A stretch of 64,000 nucleotides of DNA, from positions 248,001-312,000 of the forward strand of contig NZ_WOFU01000002.1 of NCBI RefSeq assembly GCF_016879755.1, in the 5' to 3' direction. This document shows positions 54,577 through 63,590 of this stretch, piece after piece. The stretch's first letter is position 1. Each line of letters starts with the position of its first letter. Under the pieces are notes generated by a model that searched no databases, was not told the origin of the DNA, and saw only the letters and a list, made by a program, of their open reading frames with translations. The DNA comes from Bacillus sp. B15-48. Its GTDB lineage: Bacteria > Bacillota > Bacilli > Bacillales > Cytobacillaceae. The position numbers and the translations under genes were made by a program.

Positions 54577-57288
54577 TTAATATAACCAAACTTTCAGCAG
54601 GGAAAATAGCTCCTCTAAATTCACTGGTTTACTAATGTAATCTGATGCACCAGCGTCAACACATTTTTGACGATCATCTTTCATCGCTTTTGCTGTTAAA
54701 GCAATAATTGGCAACTTCTCAAAATGACTCTTAGCTCGAATTTCTCGCATCGCCTCGTAACCGTCTAACCCTGGCATCATAATATCCATTAGAACCAAAT
54801 CTATATGAGGATTCTCATATAATATGTCTAAAGCCTCTTTTCCATTCTCCGCAAAAAGCACCTTCAACCCAATGCGCTCCAAAGCCGTCGTTAAAGCAAA
54901 AACATTCCTCATGTCATCATCAGCCAATAGAATGGTCTTTCCGACAAAAACATCTTCTTTTTCTGAATTTGTTTCGCCATGTATAAACATTTCTTGGCTT
55001 AGTTCATCAACAACTAACTCATCTCTTGATCGGTTTTCTTCAATTGTAGCTGCAACTTCGTTAGCAACCTCTTCTTGTTTCATATTTAACGCATTTAGTT
55101 CTGCTTGTAAAGGTAAGTGGAAAGTGAAAGTACTTCCTTTCCCTACTTTACTATCAACCGTCAAATACCCACCTAAAAGATCAGCCATTCTTTTACTAAT
55201 TGATAAACCTAACCCAGTACCACCGTATTTTCGACTTGTTGTCCCATCTGCTTGTTGAAAGGCTTCGAAAATAAGTTCCTGTTTATCTTTAGGTATCCCA
55301 ATCCCTGTATCAGTTACCGAAAAGGCAATTAAGTTTTGTTCACTGTGATGATGCTTAATTTCAGGTTTAAAAACTTTTAAGTGTACATGTCCTTTTTCCG
55401 TAAACTTCATTGCATTCGAAACTAAATTCTTTAGTACTTGGTAAATTTTTTGCTCATCCGAATAAAGGATTGCTGGAACATCATCCTCTACTTCAACGAT
55501 AAAGTGAATCCCTTTTTGTTCAGCAATTACACTAAACTGGGTTTTTACAAACGAGGTAACTCCTCTTATATCAATCTCAGAAATTTGAAAATCTACTTTT
55601 CCAGATTCGATTTTCGATAAATCTAATATTTCATTAATTAAATCTAATAAATCTTTCCCAGCAGAATAAATAGTGTTTGCATATTCGGTTTGCTTATTCG
55701 TTAAATTTCCTTCTTTGTTTTCAACAAGAATTTGTGCCAAAATCAATAAACTATTTAATGGAGTCCTTAATTCATGTGACATATTTGCTAAGAATTCGGA
55801 CTTATATTGAGAGCTCAGTAATACTTGCTTTGTCTTCTCCTCTAAAGCCGCTTTCGCTTCTTGTAAGGCATTTGAACGTTGTTCTGATTGTTTATATTGT
55901 GCTTCCAATTCCTCATTCATCGTTTGTAATTCTTCTTGTTGAAGCTGTAATTCTTCTGATTGGCTTTGTAATTCGTCGTTAAGAGACTGTGTCTCCTCAA
56001 GAAGTTTTTTTACTTCCATTTGTTTTTGAATACGATTGATAACAAACCCTAATTGTTCCATTGCAAATTGAAGGAAAGTTTCAGATAATGAAGTAAATTC
56101 ATTAATGCTTGCTAGCTCGATAACAGCGATCACTTCATCATGTATTTTAATTGGCAGGATGATGATGTTTTTTGGTTTTGATTCCCCTAAACCTGATGTA
56201 ATTTTGACATAGTTATCAGGGATATTTGTTAATTTTATGTGCTTTCCTTCTTTTAAACATTGCCCGGCTAAATCTTCCCCAACTTCAATTATCTTTTTTG
56301 CATCTCTGTTTGCATAGGAAGCGAGCTTAGTCAGAAACATTTTGTTTCCTTTTTTTTCTTTTAGATAGATGACCCCGTAATTTGCACCGATAATAGGAGC
56401 AATTGTCTGAATATATCTTTCGCCAAGAATGCTTAGGTCATGCAATTCTTGAGACATCATTGATAATTCAGTTAATTGCGTTTTTAACCAATTTTGTTCT
56501 TTCATCCCTTCTTTATAAATACGTTCTTTCTTTTCATGATTTTCTAAAGAAGCCGCCATATCATTATAAGCTTTCGCAATTTCCCCAATCTCATCATTAT
56601 TTATTATCGTAATTCGTGGTAAATTTTCCGAGCCATTTTCAAGGCTATTCATCACTTCTTTTACTTTTCTTAACCGAATAGTAATTTTCTGAATAGACCA
56701 AAGCGATAATAAAACCCCAAAAACTACCCCTACCCCAATCGAAAAAAGCCCTGCTCGTATGATTAATTGAAGTCTTTCCTCATTTCGTTGCAACATATTA
56801 TCCACAATCACTTCTTGAGTTTTTGTTAAGTCCGTAGATAGAGCGACGATCGAATCGCGGTAATTTCTTACACCCTCTAGATCTTCGTCAGTGACTGCTT
56901 CCCCCATACTTTGCCGTTCGGTCACCTTTCCAATCACCGTTTCATATTCTTTTAAATACCCCTTTAATGTAAGTAACTTATCCATTTCTTGTTCTTCATA
57001 ATTTAACTGCATGAGCTGATCTAGCGCCTGATTCACTTCTATCAGACGTTGTGGAACCGACTTCCCTCCTAAATCTAAAACAGTAGGCAATCCGCTTATG
57101 GCAACAGATAAATAATAGGATTCTGTTCGAATGCTCTGCTGAAGCTTAAACTTTTCATACCCTTCCTTAACAAATTCATTAATCTCCTCATTGTGTCTGT
57201 TCGCAGTACTTATATTAATAAGTAATAAAACGATCATTAGTACAATGATTAAACCAAATCCAACATACAATCTAGTCGCAAATTTCAC
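54577..57288 (-). CDS. Hybrid sensor kinase (4HB/CHASE3-HAMP-GAF-HK-REC), RsbK-like
   Basis: 903 residues. TM about 9-27, extracellular helical domain to about 170, TM about 178-200, HAMP, GAF (about 285-425), a coiled coil with repeated EELQ/NEEL units (430-495), HisKA (FLANMSHELRTPLNS), HATPase (DTGIGIP, GGTGLGLS) and a C-terminal receiver (MDIMMPGLDGYEAM). This domain order matches the B. cereus stress sensor RsbK, including the adjacent CheR. A GTG start follows AAGGGTTG. No PP2C (RsbY) gene is present here. Confidence 0.9.
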   Translation of the reverse strand: MKFATRLYVGFGLIIVLMIVLLLINISTANRHNEEINEFVKEGYEKFKLQQSIRTESYYLSVAISGLPTVLDLGGKSVPQRLIEVNQALDQLMQLNYEEQEMDKLLTLKGYLKEYETVIGKVTERQSMGEAVTDEDLEGVRNYRDSIVALSTDLTKTQEVIVDNMLQRNEERLQLIIRAGLFSIGVGVVFGVLLSLWSIQKITIRLRKVKEVMNSLENGSENLPRITIINNDEIGEIAKAYNDMAASLENHEKKERIYKEGMKEQNWLKTQLTELSMMSQELHDLSILGERYIQTIAPIIGANYGVIYLKEKKGNKMFLTKLASYANRDAKKIIEVGEDLAGQCLKEGKHIKLTNIPDNYVKITSGLGESKPKNIIILPIKIHDEVIAVIELASINEFTSLSETFLQFAMEQLGFVINRIQKQMEVKKLLEETQSLNDELQSQSEELQLQQEELQTMNEELEAQYKQSEQRSNALQEAKAALEEKTKQVLLSSQYKSEFLANMSHELRTPLNSLLILAQILVENKEGNLTNKQTEYANTIYSAGKDLLDLINEILDLSKIESGKVDFQISEIDIRGVTSFVKTQFSVIAEQKGIHFIVEVEDDVPAILYSDEQKIYQVLKNLVSNAMKFTEKGHVHLKVFKPEIKHHHSEQNLIAFSVTDTGIGIPKDKQELIFEAFQQADGTTSRKYGGTGLGLSISKRMADLLGGYLTVDSKVGKGSTFTFHLPLQAELNALNMKQEEVANEVAATIEENRSRDELVVDELSQEMFIHGETNSEKEDVFVGKTILLADDDMRNVFALTTALERIGLKVLFAENGKEALDILYENPHIDLVLMDIMMPGLDGYEAMREIRAKSHFEKLPIIALTAKAMKDDRQKCVDAGASDYISKPVNLEELFSLLKVWLY

Positions 57289-57423
57289 TAGGCAACCCTT
57301 CTTATCAATAAGTTTTCTTCATACCTTTTCTAAAAATTCAGATACAATTGACTAAAATATAAACTATTATAGTAAGCGATGTCAATCATTACTAGTAAAA
57401 TTTGTTAGAATCCTAGTTTCAAC

Positions 57424-57456
57424 AAAAAAAAATTGCCCGGTAAAACCGGACAATTT
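57424..57456 (-). terminator. Intrinsic terminator of the YjcZ-type gene
   Basis: AAATTGCCCGGT / ACCGGACAATTT stem followed by TTTTTTT on the minus strand, just past the stop at 57464. Confidence 0.93.
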
Positions 57457-57463
57457 AACTATA

Positions 57464-57712
57464 TTACCATGTTCCACAGCTGCAACCGATGATAACAAGC
57501 AAGATGAATAATACGACTAATAGTACAAACGTGCCTGTTCCCCCATACCCTGCAACTGCAGTTGGATAAGCAGCAGGATATGCATGGCCATAGCCATACC
57601 CACAATAACCATAATCAGGCATTGCTGTCGGTGCCATTGCCATTGGTGCTACCGGTGCTGCAACTGGACTAAGAGCAGGTGCCATATTATCGAATTGATG
57701 ATGAGTGTACAT
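57464..57712 (-). CDS. YjcZ-family small spore-associated protein
   Basis: 82 residues: an Ala/Pro/Met/Tyr/Gly-rich N-terminal 55 residues, then a C-terminal hydrophobic helix GTFVLLVVLFILLVIIGCSC. The helix resembles YjcZ/SscA-like spore proteins. AGGAGAG 6 bases upstream supports the ATG at 57712. A SigK-like promoter lies about 40 bases upstream. The role is probably in the spore coat. Confidence 0.75.
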   Translation of the reverse strand: MYTHHQFDNMAPALSPVAAPVAPMAMAPTAMPDYGYCGYGYGHAYPAAYPTAVAGYGGTGTFVLLVVLFILLVIIGCSCGTW

Positions 57713-57752
57713 GAACATCTCTCCTCACTTTTTTTACTTTCACTTACATTTA

Positions 57753-57780
57753 CACCTTATGCCGTGGGTACTTGACCCGT
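57753..57780 (-). promoter_or_regulatory. SigK-like promoter for the YjcZ-type gene
   Basis: On the minus strand AC (57780-57779), 17 bases, then CATAAGGT (57761-57754) matches the SigK pattern AC-N17-CATANNNTA except for the last base. Confidence 0.45.
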
Positions 57781-57948
57781 ATGTGCTCTTGCCCATTTTT
57801 TATTTCCGAGTTAGAAATTAAAAAGGGGCAACCTTTAACGATCCGTCCCCATTATGTCCACGTTATAAAAATTTGTTGGATTGACTTGAACAAGATAGGG
57901 AAATAGACCATATAAATATACAAATGAAATGTGTAAGGAGCGAAGGAT

Positions 57949-58686
57949 ATGACGAATAAAAATCAGGAAAATTACGAATTGAAAGCGATTAAATGCCAAC
58001 AATTTGCAGACTACTATAAATATAGAAATCCTAATCTCCATATATATTATTACTTAAAACATATAAAAAATTTAAATAAAGCGAGGAATAATACGTATAA
58101 CTTCAGGAGATCTTTAAACATACCGCCAACTGCACCTGCATGGTATCGCTTGGTACACGTTACCCAAAAGAACCCCTTCATTAAAATACATGTTAACGGA
58201 GAACGAACTGTTCATGAACTTTTATACAAACAAGCGAATCAATACTTCTCCCTCTCCTCTGGTCAGCATCAACTTACAATTTATCCAATTGGAGAGCGTG
58301 AATTAAACTTTATTCATCAATCCGTTACAGTGGATCCCGGAAAATATTATACGTTAGTTATAACGGAAGTTTCCAACAGTCCGGTCATACTTGCTTTTGA
58401 AGATCGTCCAGATGTACCAGCCGGGGAGGCAAAAATACGATTTATTCATCTTTGTAACAACACTTCGAACCTGGATATTGCCGTAAAAAATCGCGATGTC
58501 ATTTTCCCGAACCTTCAGCCTTTTGAATCAACTAATTATTTAGGAATTAATCCAATGAAATTAGAACTTGAAGTTCGAAAAACTGGTACGAATGAAATCT
58601 CTCGTAATCTCCCTCCATTCACTTTAGAGGCTAATCAATCCTACTCAGTCATTATGACTGACGAAGACGTAATACTCATTTCATGA
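57949..58686 (+). CDS. DUF4397 domain protein
   Basis: 245 residues. The N-terminal 65 residues are basic and Tyr/Asn-rich. The rest is a pair of DUF4397 beta-sandwich repeats (AWYRLVHVTQKNPFIKIHVN, HQLTIYP, KYYTLVIT; then KIRFIHLCNNTSNLDIAVKN, SYSVIMTDE). There is no signal peptide. The domain occurs in cell-surface and spore proteins. AAGGAG precedes the ATG. Function unknown. Confidence 0.8.
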   Translation: MTNKNQENYELKAIKCQQFADYYKYRNPNLHIYYYLKHIKNLNKARNNTYNFRRSLNIPPTAPAWYRLVHVTQKNPFIKIHVNGERTVHELLYKQANQYFSLSSGQHQLTIYPIGERELNFIHQSVTVDPGKYYTLVITEVSNSPVILAFEDRPDVPAGEAKIRFIHLCNNTSNLDIAVKNRDVIFPNLQPFESTNYLGINPMKLELEVRKTGTNEISRNLPPFTLEANQSYSVIMTDEDVILIS

Positions 58687-58700
58687 TTCATGTGAACATG

Positions 58701-58746
58701 AAAAAAAAGGGTCAAATCCTATTCTCCTGGATCTGCCCCTTTTTTT
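58701..58746. terminator. Terminator between convergent genes
   Basis: AAAAAAAAGGG / CCCTTTTTTT with an inner imperfect stem between the DUF4397 gene and ypmS. Confidence 0.85.
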
Positions 58747-58756
58747 GACACCTTTA

Positions 58757-59347
58757 TCACTGAACAGGTACTAAAAGCGTGAAAGAAATGTCATCACGTT
58801 TTAGGTCAAAGGAATTAGCTCGAACTTTAATATCACTTTTTAATTCGAGCTCCTGTAAAGAAACGTAAACCATCTCTTCACTTGGTTGAATATGCACCCA
58901 TTCAGGAAGTTTATAATTATCATGAATAAATTTCAACACATAAGAAACTGGAAGTTTTAGTGTACCAATTGAAATCGTTTTTTGTATCAAAATTAAATCT
59001 CCACTTTCTAATGCTCTTGGTTCAAACGTCAACAACATTTGCACATTCTGTCCAAATACTGGAAATGAACCATATAATTCAACCTCTTCATCAAGAAAAA
59101 CTTGATAATTAATTGGACCTGTGAAACCTTCTTCTTGTAAATAATGATTGATAATTTTATTTAAATCCGCCTTATTCGCTGCTACCTCGAAGGTCACCTC
59201 TCCATTCCCTTCATTCAATTGATTATTATTCAATGAATTCAGTTCTTCATTGTGAACAGATGAACTCACCATAATCATTACGGATATGAAAAGAAGCATA
59301 ACCACACCAAGTAAGATAAAAAATGCAAGTCTCCACTTATTCTTCAT
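58757..59347 (-). CDS. ypmS: YpmS family membrane-anchored protein
   Basis: 196 residues. One N-terminal membrane helix (about 8-27), then an extracytoplasmic domain with ITFEVAANKADLNKIINHYL-like sequence and the tail typical of the DUF2140/YpmS family. It starts directly after the ypmR stop. With ypmR and ypmQ nearby it reproduces B. subtilis order. Function unknown. Confidence 0.88.
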   Translation of the reverse strand: MKNKWRLAFFILLGVVMLLFISVMIMVSSSVHNEELNSLNNNQLNEGNGEVTFEVAANKADLNKIINHYLQEEGFTGPINYQVFLDEEVELYGSFPVFGQNVQMLLTFEPRALESGDLILIQKTISIGTLKLPVSYVLKFIHDNYKLPEWVHIQPSEEMVYVSLQELELKSDIKVRANSFDLKRDDISFTLLVPVQ

Positions 59348-60166
59348 TTAATCAATGCTCTCCTCTTTCCGTACAGTATACGAACGTTCATTTATCTTTT
59401 CGAGTTCTTCAAATACTCTTGTAGCTATTTGCTCATACGCTTGGTCATTCGGATGAAAATGATCATCATATAACATGTTCTCACTATTATCTAAAAATAA
59501 CTCGTTAATTTCAACAAATAACGTTTTTGTGTATTGGTCAACAACCTCATGACTAACCTTATTCCACTCATCAACAATGAGATTGATTTCTTTAATATCA
59601 GAAAACCAAGTGGAAAATGGATTATAAATTCCGATTAATACAATGGTTGCATCTTCGTTAATCGTTCTCAGCGTTTCAATTATTTTTGTTAGTCTTTCAG
59701 AATAAGCCGTTATTTCTTTTTGAAAAAGATCCAATTCAAGATTAAAAATATTTTCTTTTACAACTTTCATAACATCATTACCGCCAATTGTAATCGTAAC
59801 AATATCAGCTTCCATAATTGCTAACCGGATTTCTTCCTCAATAAGTCGCTCAAACAACTGTTCTGTTCGATGTCCTTTTTTCCCAAAATTATTAACTTCA
59901 ATCTCGCTAAAGCTTTTTTTACTTTCTAACAACCGACTAAGATAGGAGAGGTAACCACCTTCCTCATTATTATCTCCAACCCCCTCAGTTAGGGAATCTC
60001 CAATCGCAACAATACTTACGGCTCGGGGAATAAATGCTTCAGGAATCGGTTCTTTAAGAATAATGGAGGTTTGTTTAACTGCTAATGCCTGGTTTGAAGT
60101 TAAAGTTTGGCTGCATGCTGCCAAGAGAAGGATACATAAATGAAGTAAGGTGAGTTTTTTTAGCAA
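59348..60166 (-). CDS. ypmR: SGNH/GDSL hydrolase lipoprotein (YpmR)
   Basis: 272 residues. A lipobox (LLAAC) marks it as a lipoprotein. SGNH blocks: block I AIGDSLTEGVGD (catalytic Ser), block III TITIGGNDVM, block V DDHFHPNDQAY (Asp and His). It is probably an esterase at the cell surface. The TTG at 60166 is favoured (AGGTG 6 bases upstream) over the GTG at 60175. It forms an operon with ypmS. Confidence 0.9.
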   Translation of the reverse strand: MLKKLTLLHLCILLLAACSQTLTSNQALAVKQTSIILKEPIPEAFIPRAVSIVAIGDSLTEGVGDNNEEGGYLSYLSRLLESKKSFSEIEVNNFGKKGHRTEQLFERLIEEEIRLAIMEADIVTITIGGNDVMKVVKENIFNLELDLFQKEITAYSERLTKIIETLRTINEDATIVLIGIYNPFSTWFSDIKEINLIVDEWNKVSHEVVDQYTKTLFVEINELFLDNSENMLYDDHFHPNDQAYEQIATRVFEELEKINERSYTVRKEESID

Positions 60167-60301
60167 ACAGTTCACCTGCCTTTAAAAAAGAGTGGTTATT
60201 TTTTATTATAACATTCATCAATATGTCTTGACACAACAGAAAGCTTAGTAGGGTCGTTACGAAAAGTAATTGAATGATTTATCGTTCCATTACAAAGAAT
60301 A

Positions 60302-60355
60302 AAAGCCTAGAAGGATAGGAGAAGAGGACTCTGTTATCCTATCCTTCTAGGCTTT
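60302..60355 (-). terminator. 18-bp terminator stem next to the FAH remnant
   Basis: AAAGCCTAGAAGGATAGG / CCTATCCTTCTAGGCTTT is a perfect 18-bp stem with an 18-base loop. On the minus strand it directly follows the end of the FAH fragment. Confidence 0.85.
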
Positions 60356-60361
60356 ATAAAT

Positions 60362-60546
60362 TAGTGGGAGCTCTTTACTAGCTTAGTGGCAAGGCGACCA
60401 AGTCCTTCAATTTCACAAACGATTTCATCACCTGGTTGTAACCAATTTTTTTCTTCCATCCCAAAAATTACACCCTCTGGGGTTCCAGTATTAATAATAT
60501 CACCCGGCTCAAGGGTCATTATTGCGATAAATTTTACAATTCAAAT
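60362..60546 (-). pseudogene. 3' remnant of a fumarylacetoacetate hydrolase family gene
   Basis: The minus-strand frame reads IMTLEPGDIINTGTPEGVIF, then LQPGDEIVCEIEGLGRLATK and stops at 60362. This is the conserved C-terminus of FAH-family hydrolases. An in-frame TGA lies about 185 bases upstream, with no start or ribosome binding site, so only the last third of a former gene is left. The remainder of the 60167-60648 gap holds this fragment and terminators. Confidence 0.88.
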
Positions 60547-60628
60547 TAATTGCCCCAAAAAAATACATTTCAATCAACTTATTAAATTGGATTTTTCTTT
60601 TTTTGATTTAATCCCTACATGAAAATTC

Positions 60629-60651
60629 AAAAAAGGCCTACAAAAGGCCTA
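60629..60651 (-). terminator. Intrinsic terminator of ypmQ
   Basis: AGGCCT / AGGCCT palindromic arms with a 5-base loop followed by TTTTTT on the minus strand; the 5' arm borders the stop codon at 60649. Confidence 0.82.
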
Positions 60652-61230
60652 TTGTAATGTTTTTATATCATTAATAATCTCGTCAATTGGCATATCATTT
60701 AATCCTGAATATGTCTTCATAATGACACCTTCTTGATCCACAAGGTAAAAATAGGATTGGTGAATAACTTCAGGAACTCCTTCTGGTTTTATGACAATCG
60801 TTTTAAAGATGTCAGCCGCAAAGGTTTCTATTTCCCCCTGGGTATATCCCGTTAAAAAGTTCCAGTTATTAAAGTCTACATGGAACCTTTCACCAAACGC
60901 TTTAAGCACTTCAGGACTATCCACTTCTGGGTCCACACTAAATGAGATAAACTCAACGTTTTCAAGTCCTTCTTCTTTTACTCTATCTTGAATCTTAAGC
61001 ATATTGGCTGTCATTGGTGGACATATGTCTGGACAATTTGTAAAGATAAAATTTGCGATCCATACTTTCCCTTTAAGATCACTCGAACCAAATTCATTTC
61101 CTTCATGATTCACATAGTTGAAATCTTTAACTGGCCATTTCAACGCTCCATCGATCCCTTTTTGACCACATGCTGCAAGCAGCAAACTTGCAGAAACAAT
61201 CAATATGAATACCACTATCCTTTTCTTCAA
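60649..61230 (-). CDS. ypmQ: SCO1/SenC-type copper chaperone lipoprotein
   Basis: 193 residues. A lipobox (LLAACG) anchors it. The copper site is FTNCPDICPPMT (CxxxC) with His in VIHQSYFYLV, as in Sco proteins that load copper into CuA of cytochrome c oxidase. The fold is thioredoxin-like. A TTG start with AGGTGATG upstream is used. B. subtilis YpmQ (BsSco) is the ortholog. Confidence 0.92.
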   Translation of the reverse strand: MKKRIVVFILIVSASLLLAACGQKGIDGALKWPVKDFNYVNHEGNEFGSSDLKGKVWIANFIFTNCPDICPPMTANMLKIQDRVKEEGLENVEFISFSVDPEVDSPEVLKAFGERFHVDFNNWNFLTGYTQGEIETFAADIFKTIVIKPEGVPEVIHQSYFYLVDQEGVIMKTYSGLNDMPIDEIINDIKTLQ

Positions 61231-61342
61231 TCAACATCACCTACAATCTCTCTTTTTTACCATTCTCATTCTATCAAAGGAAAGCAAATATAGAAAGGAA
61301 AGGAACTTTAATAAGACGATAGCGATGCTTCATTTTAATTTT

Positions 61343-61372
61343 GAATAACAGAGTTGGCCACTCTAGTTATTC
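61343..61372 (-). terminator. Intrinsic terminator of degV
   Basis: GAATAACTAGAGT / ACTCTGTTATTC with one mismatch and a U-rich tail on the minus strand; the 5' arm overlaps the stop codon. Confidence 0.78.
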
Positions 61373-62209
61373 AAAATAGTACATAAAACCAATCGTACCT
61401 GTTCCTGTGTGAGTACTTATGATTGGCGTTGTATCGACGATCGTTATCTTTTGACCATCAGCCGTTTCTTTAATCGCATCTTTTACTTTTTCAGCAAGTT
61501 GATAACCATCGGCATGAACAAGTCCGACTTCTTTTATCGTTTTTCCTCTAACATCCTCAGTAAATTTGTTTGCAAGGAACTTCACGACTTGAGAATAACT
61601 ACGGGCTTTCGAAACTGGTGTATATTCACCACCATCGAGCGAGGCAATCGGTTTTATATTCAACAAAGAACCAATCATTGCCTTTCCTTTCCCTATACGT
61701 CCTCCTTTAACAAGGTTTTCAAGCGTATCTACAACTACAAATAACCGAGTATTCTCTCTGATTTCGTTTAAACGATGAATAATTTCATCTATACTACTCC
61801 CTTGTTTAGCCATTTCTGCTGCTTCAATTACTTGAAATGAGAGTGCTTTAGAAATAAAACGTGAATCAACAACTGTGACATTTGCCTTCGTCATACTAGC
61901 AGCACTTTCTGCCGAACGAACAGTACCGCTCATCCCCCCAGTCATATGAATAGAAAGAATATCGAATCCTTCATCTGAATATTTCTCGTATACTTTCAAG
62001 AATTCACCAGCAGATGGTTGCGAGCTTTTCGGTAATTGTTTAGATTTTTTCATTTTGTCAATAAATTGCCTAGGGGTAATATCGACACGATCCAAAAAAT
62101 CTTCCCCATCAATTGAAATAGATAATGGAACAACATGTATACCATATTTATCAATCTCTTCATTACTCAGATCAACAGTTGAATCTGTAACAATTTTTAT
62201 CTTTCTCAA
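61367..62209 (-). CDS. DegV family fatty-acid-binding protein
   Basis: 280 residues. Signature TDSTVDLSNEEIDKYGIHVV at the start, SQPSAGEF and SIHMTGGMSGT (fatty-acid carboxylate-binding residues) follow; the second domain has GRIGKGKAM. DegV/FakB proteins present fatty acids to FakA kinase. The TTG start has AGGATGTGAT just upstream. It is monocistronic. Confidence 0.93.
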   Translation of the reverse strand: MRKIKIVTDSTVDLSNEEIDKYGIHVVPLSISIDGEDFLDRVDITPRQFIDKMKKSKQLPKSSQPSAGEFLKVYEKYSDEGFDILSIHMTGGMSGTVRSAESAASMTKANVTVVDSRFISKALSFQVIEAAEMAKQGSSIDEIIHRLNEIRENTRLFVVVDTLENLVKGGRIGKGKAMIGSLLNIKPIASLDGGEYTPVSKARSYSQVVKFLANKFTEDVRGKTIKEVGLVHADGYQLAEKVKDAIKETADGQKITIVDTTPIISTHTGTGTIGFMYYFE

Positions 62210-62280
62210 TTTATCACATCCTACATAGAATCATTAGTAATTATAAAGAATCTTAAAGAGACAAGCAAATTGCACTTATA

Positions 62281-62321
62281 AAAAAGTCAAACCCTCAGGA
62301 TTCCTTTCACCTGAAGGTTTG
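62281..62321 (-). terminator. Intrinsic terminator of tatC
   Basis: CAAACCTTCAG / CTGAGGGTTTG with one mismatch followed by ACTTTTTT on the minus strand. Confidence 0.88.
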
Positions 62322-62332
62322 CTCCTATCATA

Positions 62333-63094
62333 TTAATTTTGTTGGTCACCCTCATTTTCAAGTTCCGCTTCTTCCCATTCTTTTTCCTTTTTAAGTTTTT
62401 TCTTATAAACAATTTTGGATAAATTAACACTTATCTCATATAGGAACAATAGTGGAATCGTAACAAGAAAATCAGACAATATATCTGGAGGTGAAATGAC
62501 AACGGCAATAATCACCAAGACAAAATACGCATATTTACGAACTTTTGCAAGTACATATGGATTAACAAGTCCAAGTGATGTTAAAAACATGATGACTACT
62601 GGCATTAAAAAGAGAATGCCAAAAGGGATTGTCATATTCATAATAAACCGGAAGTACTTGTCCGCGGTAAAATTTGTTACAACCATTTCCCCGCTGAGCT
62701 CAATTAAAAAATTAAGGACGACAGGAAAAATGACAAAATATCCAAATAAAAGACCGACTATAAAAAGAATAAACAGTGCAGGAATGTATGATAGGGTCAT
62801 TTTGCGTTCAATTGGTTTTAGAGCTGGTTTAACAAATAACCAAATTTGGGTAGCTAAGATCGGAATCGTTCCAGCTAATGCAATAACACTCGCAATCATA
62901 AAGTAAATCCAAACGATGTCACTCGGTCCGAGAACAATTAATTTAACATCTAAGTCTTGAACAAAGAATTGATAAATATCCTCGACAAATATAAATCCCA
63001 CAACAAAAAATACAAGGAACGCAAAAACACTTATCATTAACCTTTTTCTTAACTCATCTAAGTGGTCTATAACATTTAGTTCTTTATCTTCCAT
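62333..63094 (-). CDS. tatC: Sec-independent protein translocase TatC
   Basis: 253 residues with six membrane helices. MEDKELNVIDHLDELRKRL is the TatC signature, with the conserved Glu and Arg in HLDELRKRL; FAFLVFFVVGF follows. TatC recognises the twin-arginine signal peptide. AGGGGAG precedes the ATG at 63094. Co-directional with tatA, with a hairpin between them. No obvious Tat substrate gene lies nearby. Confidence 0.95.
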   Translation of the reverse strand: MEDKELNVIDHLDELRKRLMISVFAFLVFFVVGFIFVEDIYQFFVQDLDVKLIVLGPSDIVWIYFMIASVIALAGTIPILATQIWLFVKPALKPIERKMTLSYIPALFILFIVGLLFGYFVIFPVVLNFLIELSGEMVVTNFTADKYFRFIMNMTIPFGILFLMPVVIMFLTSLGLVNPYVLAKVRKYAYFVLVIIAVVISPPDILSDFLVTIPLLFLYEISVNLSKIVYKKKLKKEKEWEEAELENEGDQQN

Positions 63095-63127
63095 AGATCT
63101 CCCCTGCCAACTCTTGAATGCTTCTTT

Positions 63128-63167
63128 AGAAAAGCTACAGCACACAATGTGTACTGTAGCTTTTCTT
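63128..63167 (-). terminator. Intercistronic hairpin between tatA and tatC
   Basis: AAAAGCTACAG / CTGTAGCTTTT, an 11-bp stem with an inner CACA/TGTG, followed by TTTTC on the minus strand. It may attenuate transcription from tatA into tatC or protect tatA mRNA. Confidence 0.65.
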
Positions 63168-63211
63168 TGAAATAATCCTTTTTAGCAAAATATTAGACGA
63201 AGTCTTATCCC

Positions 63212-63415
63212 TTATTTAAGAGTTTTTTGGATCTCTTTCTTCTCTTCTTCAAGATCATCGATAACATCGCTAGTTAGTTCACGTGTAGATTTCTTAAATT
63301 CTTTTAGAGTTTGCCCGAATGCACGTCCAATCTCAGGAAGCTTCTTTGGTCCAAAAATAATTAATGCTAATACAAGGATTAAAATTAATCCAGGAACACC
63401 GATGTTTGATAACAT
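63212..63415 (-). CDS. tatA: Sec-independent protein translocase TatA
   Basis: 67 residues. A single membrane helix ([16 protein letters not shown]) is followed by the conserved [14 protein letters not shown] motif and an amphipathic helix with a charged tail. TatA forms the pore with TatC. GGAGATG precedes the ATG. It leads the tatA-tatC unit. Confidence 0.95.
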   Translation of the reverse strand: MLSNIGVPGLILILVLALIIFGPKKLPEIGRAFGQTLKEFKKSTRELTSDVIDDLEEEKKEIQKTLK

Positions 63416-63590
63416 AGATCAACATCTCCTTTTTTTTCTTTTAGTGAATCTACTATGATTATAGTGCATTTTGTCCCTTTATAGTGGATTTTGAGTTAAT
63501 GTTCATAAGAATTTCATAATATACAACAAAATTTTTTCATTGTGATGTTTATTATTTCCTTGCAGGACGATTCTATCCTTATTATTAAAA

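Noticed and set aside
57820-57860. GGGG...CCCC hairpin with a U-tail on the minus strand
   Set aside because: Only a short stem with a large loop, and no upstream minus-strand gene that it could end.
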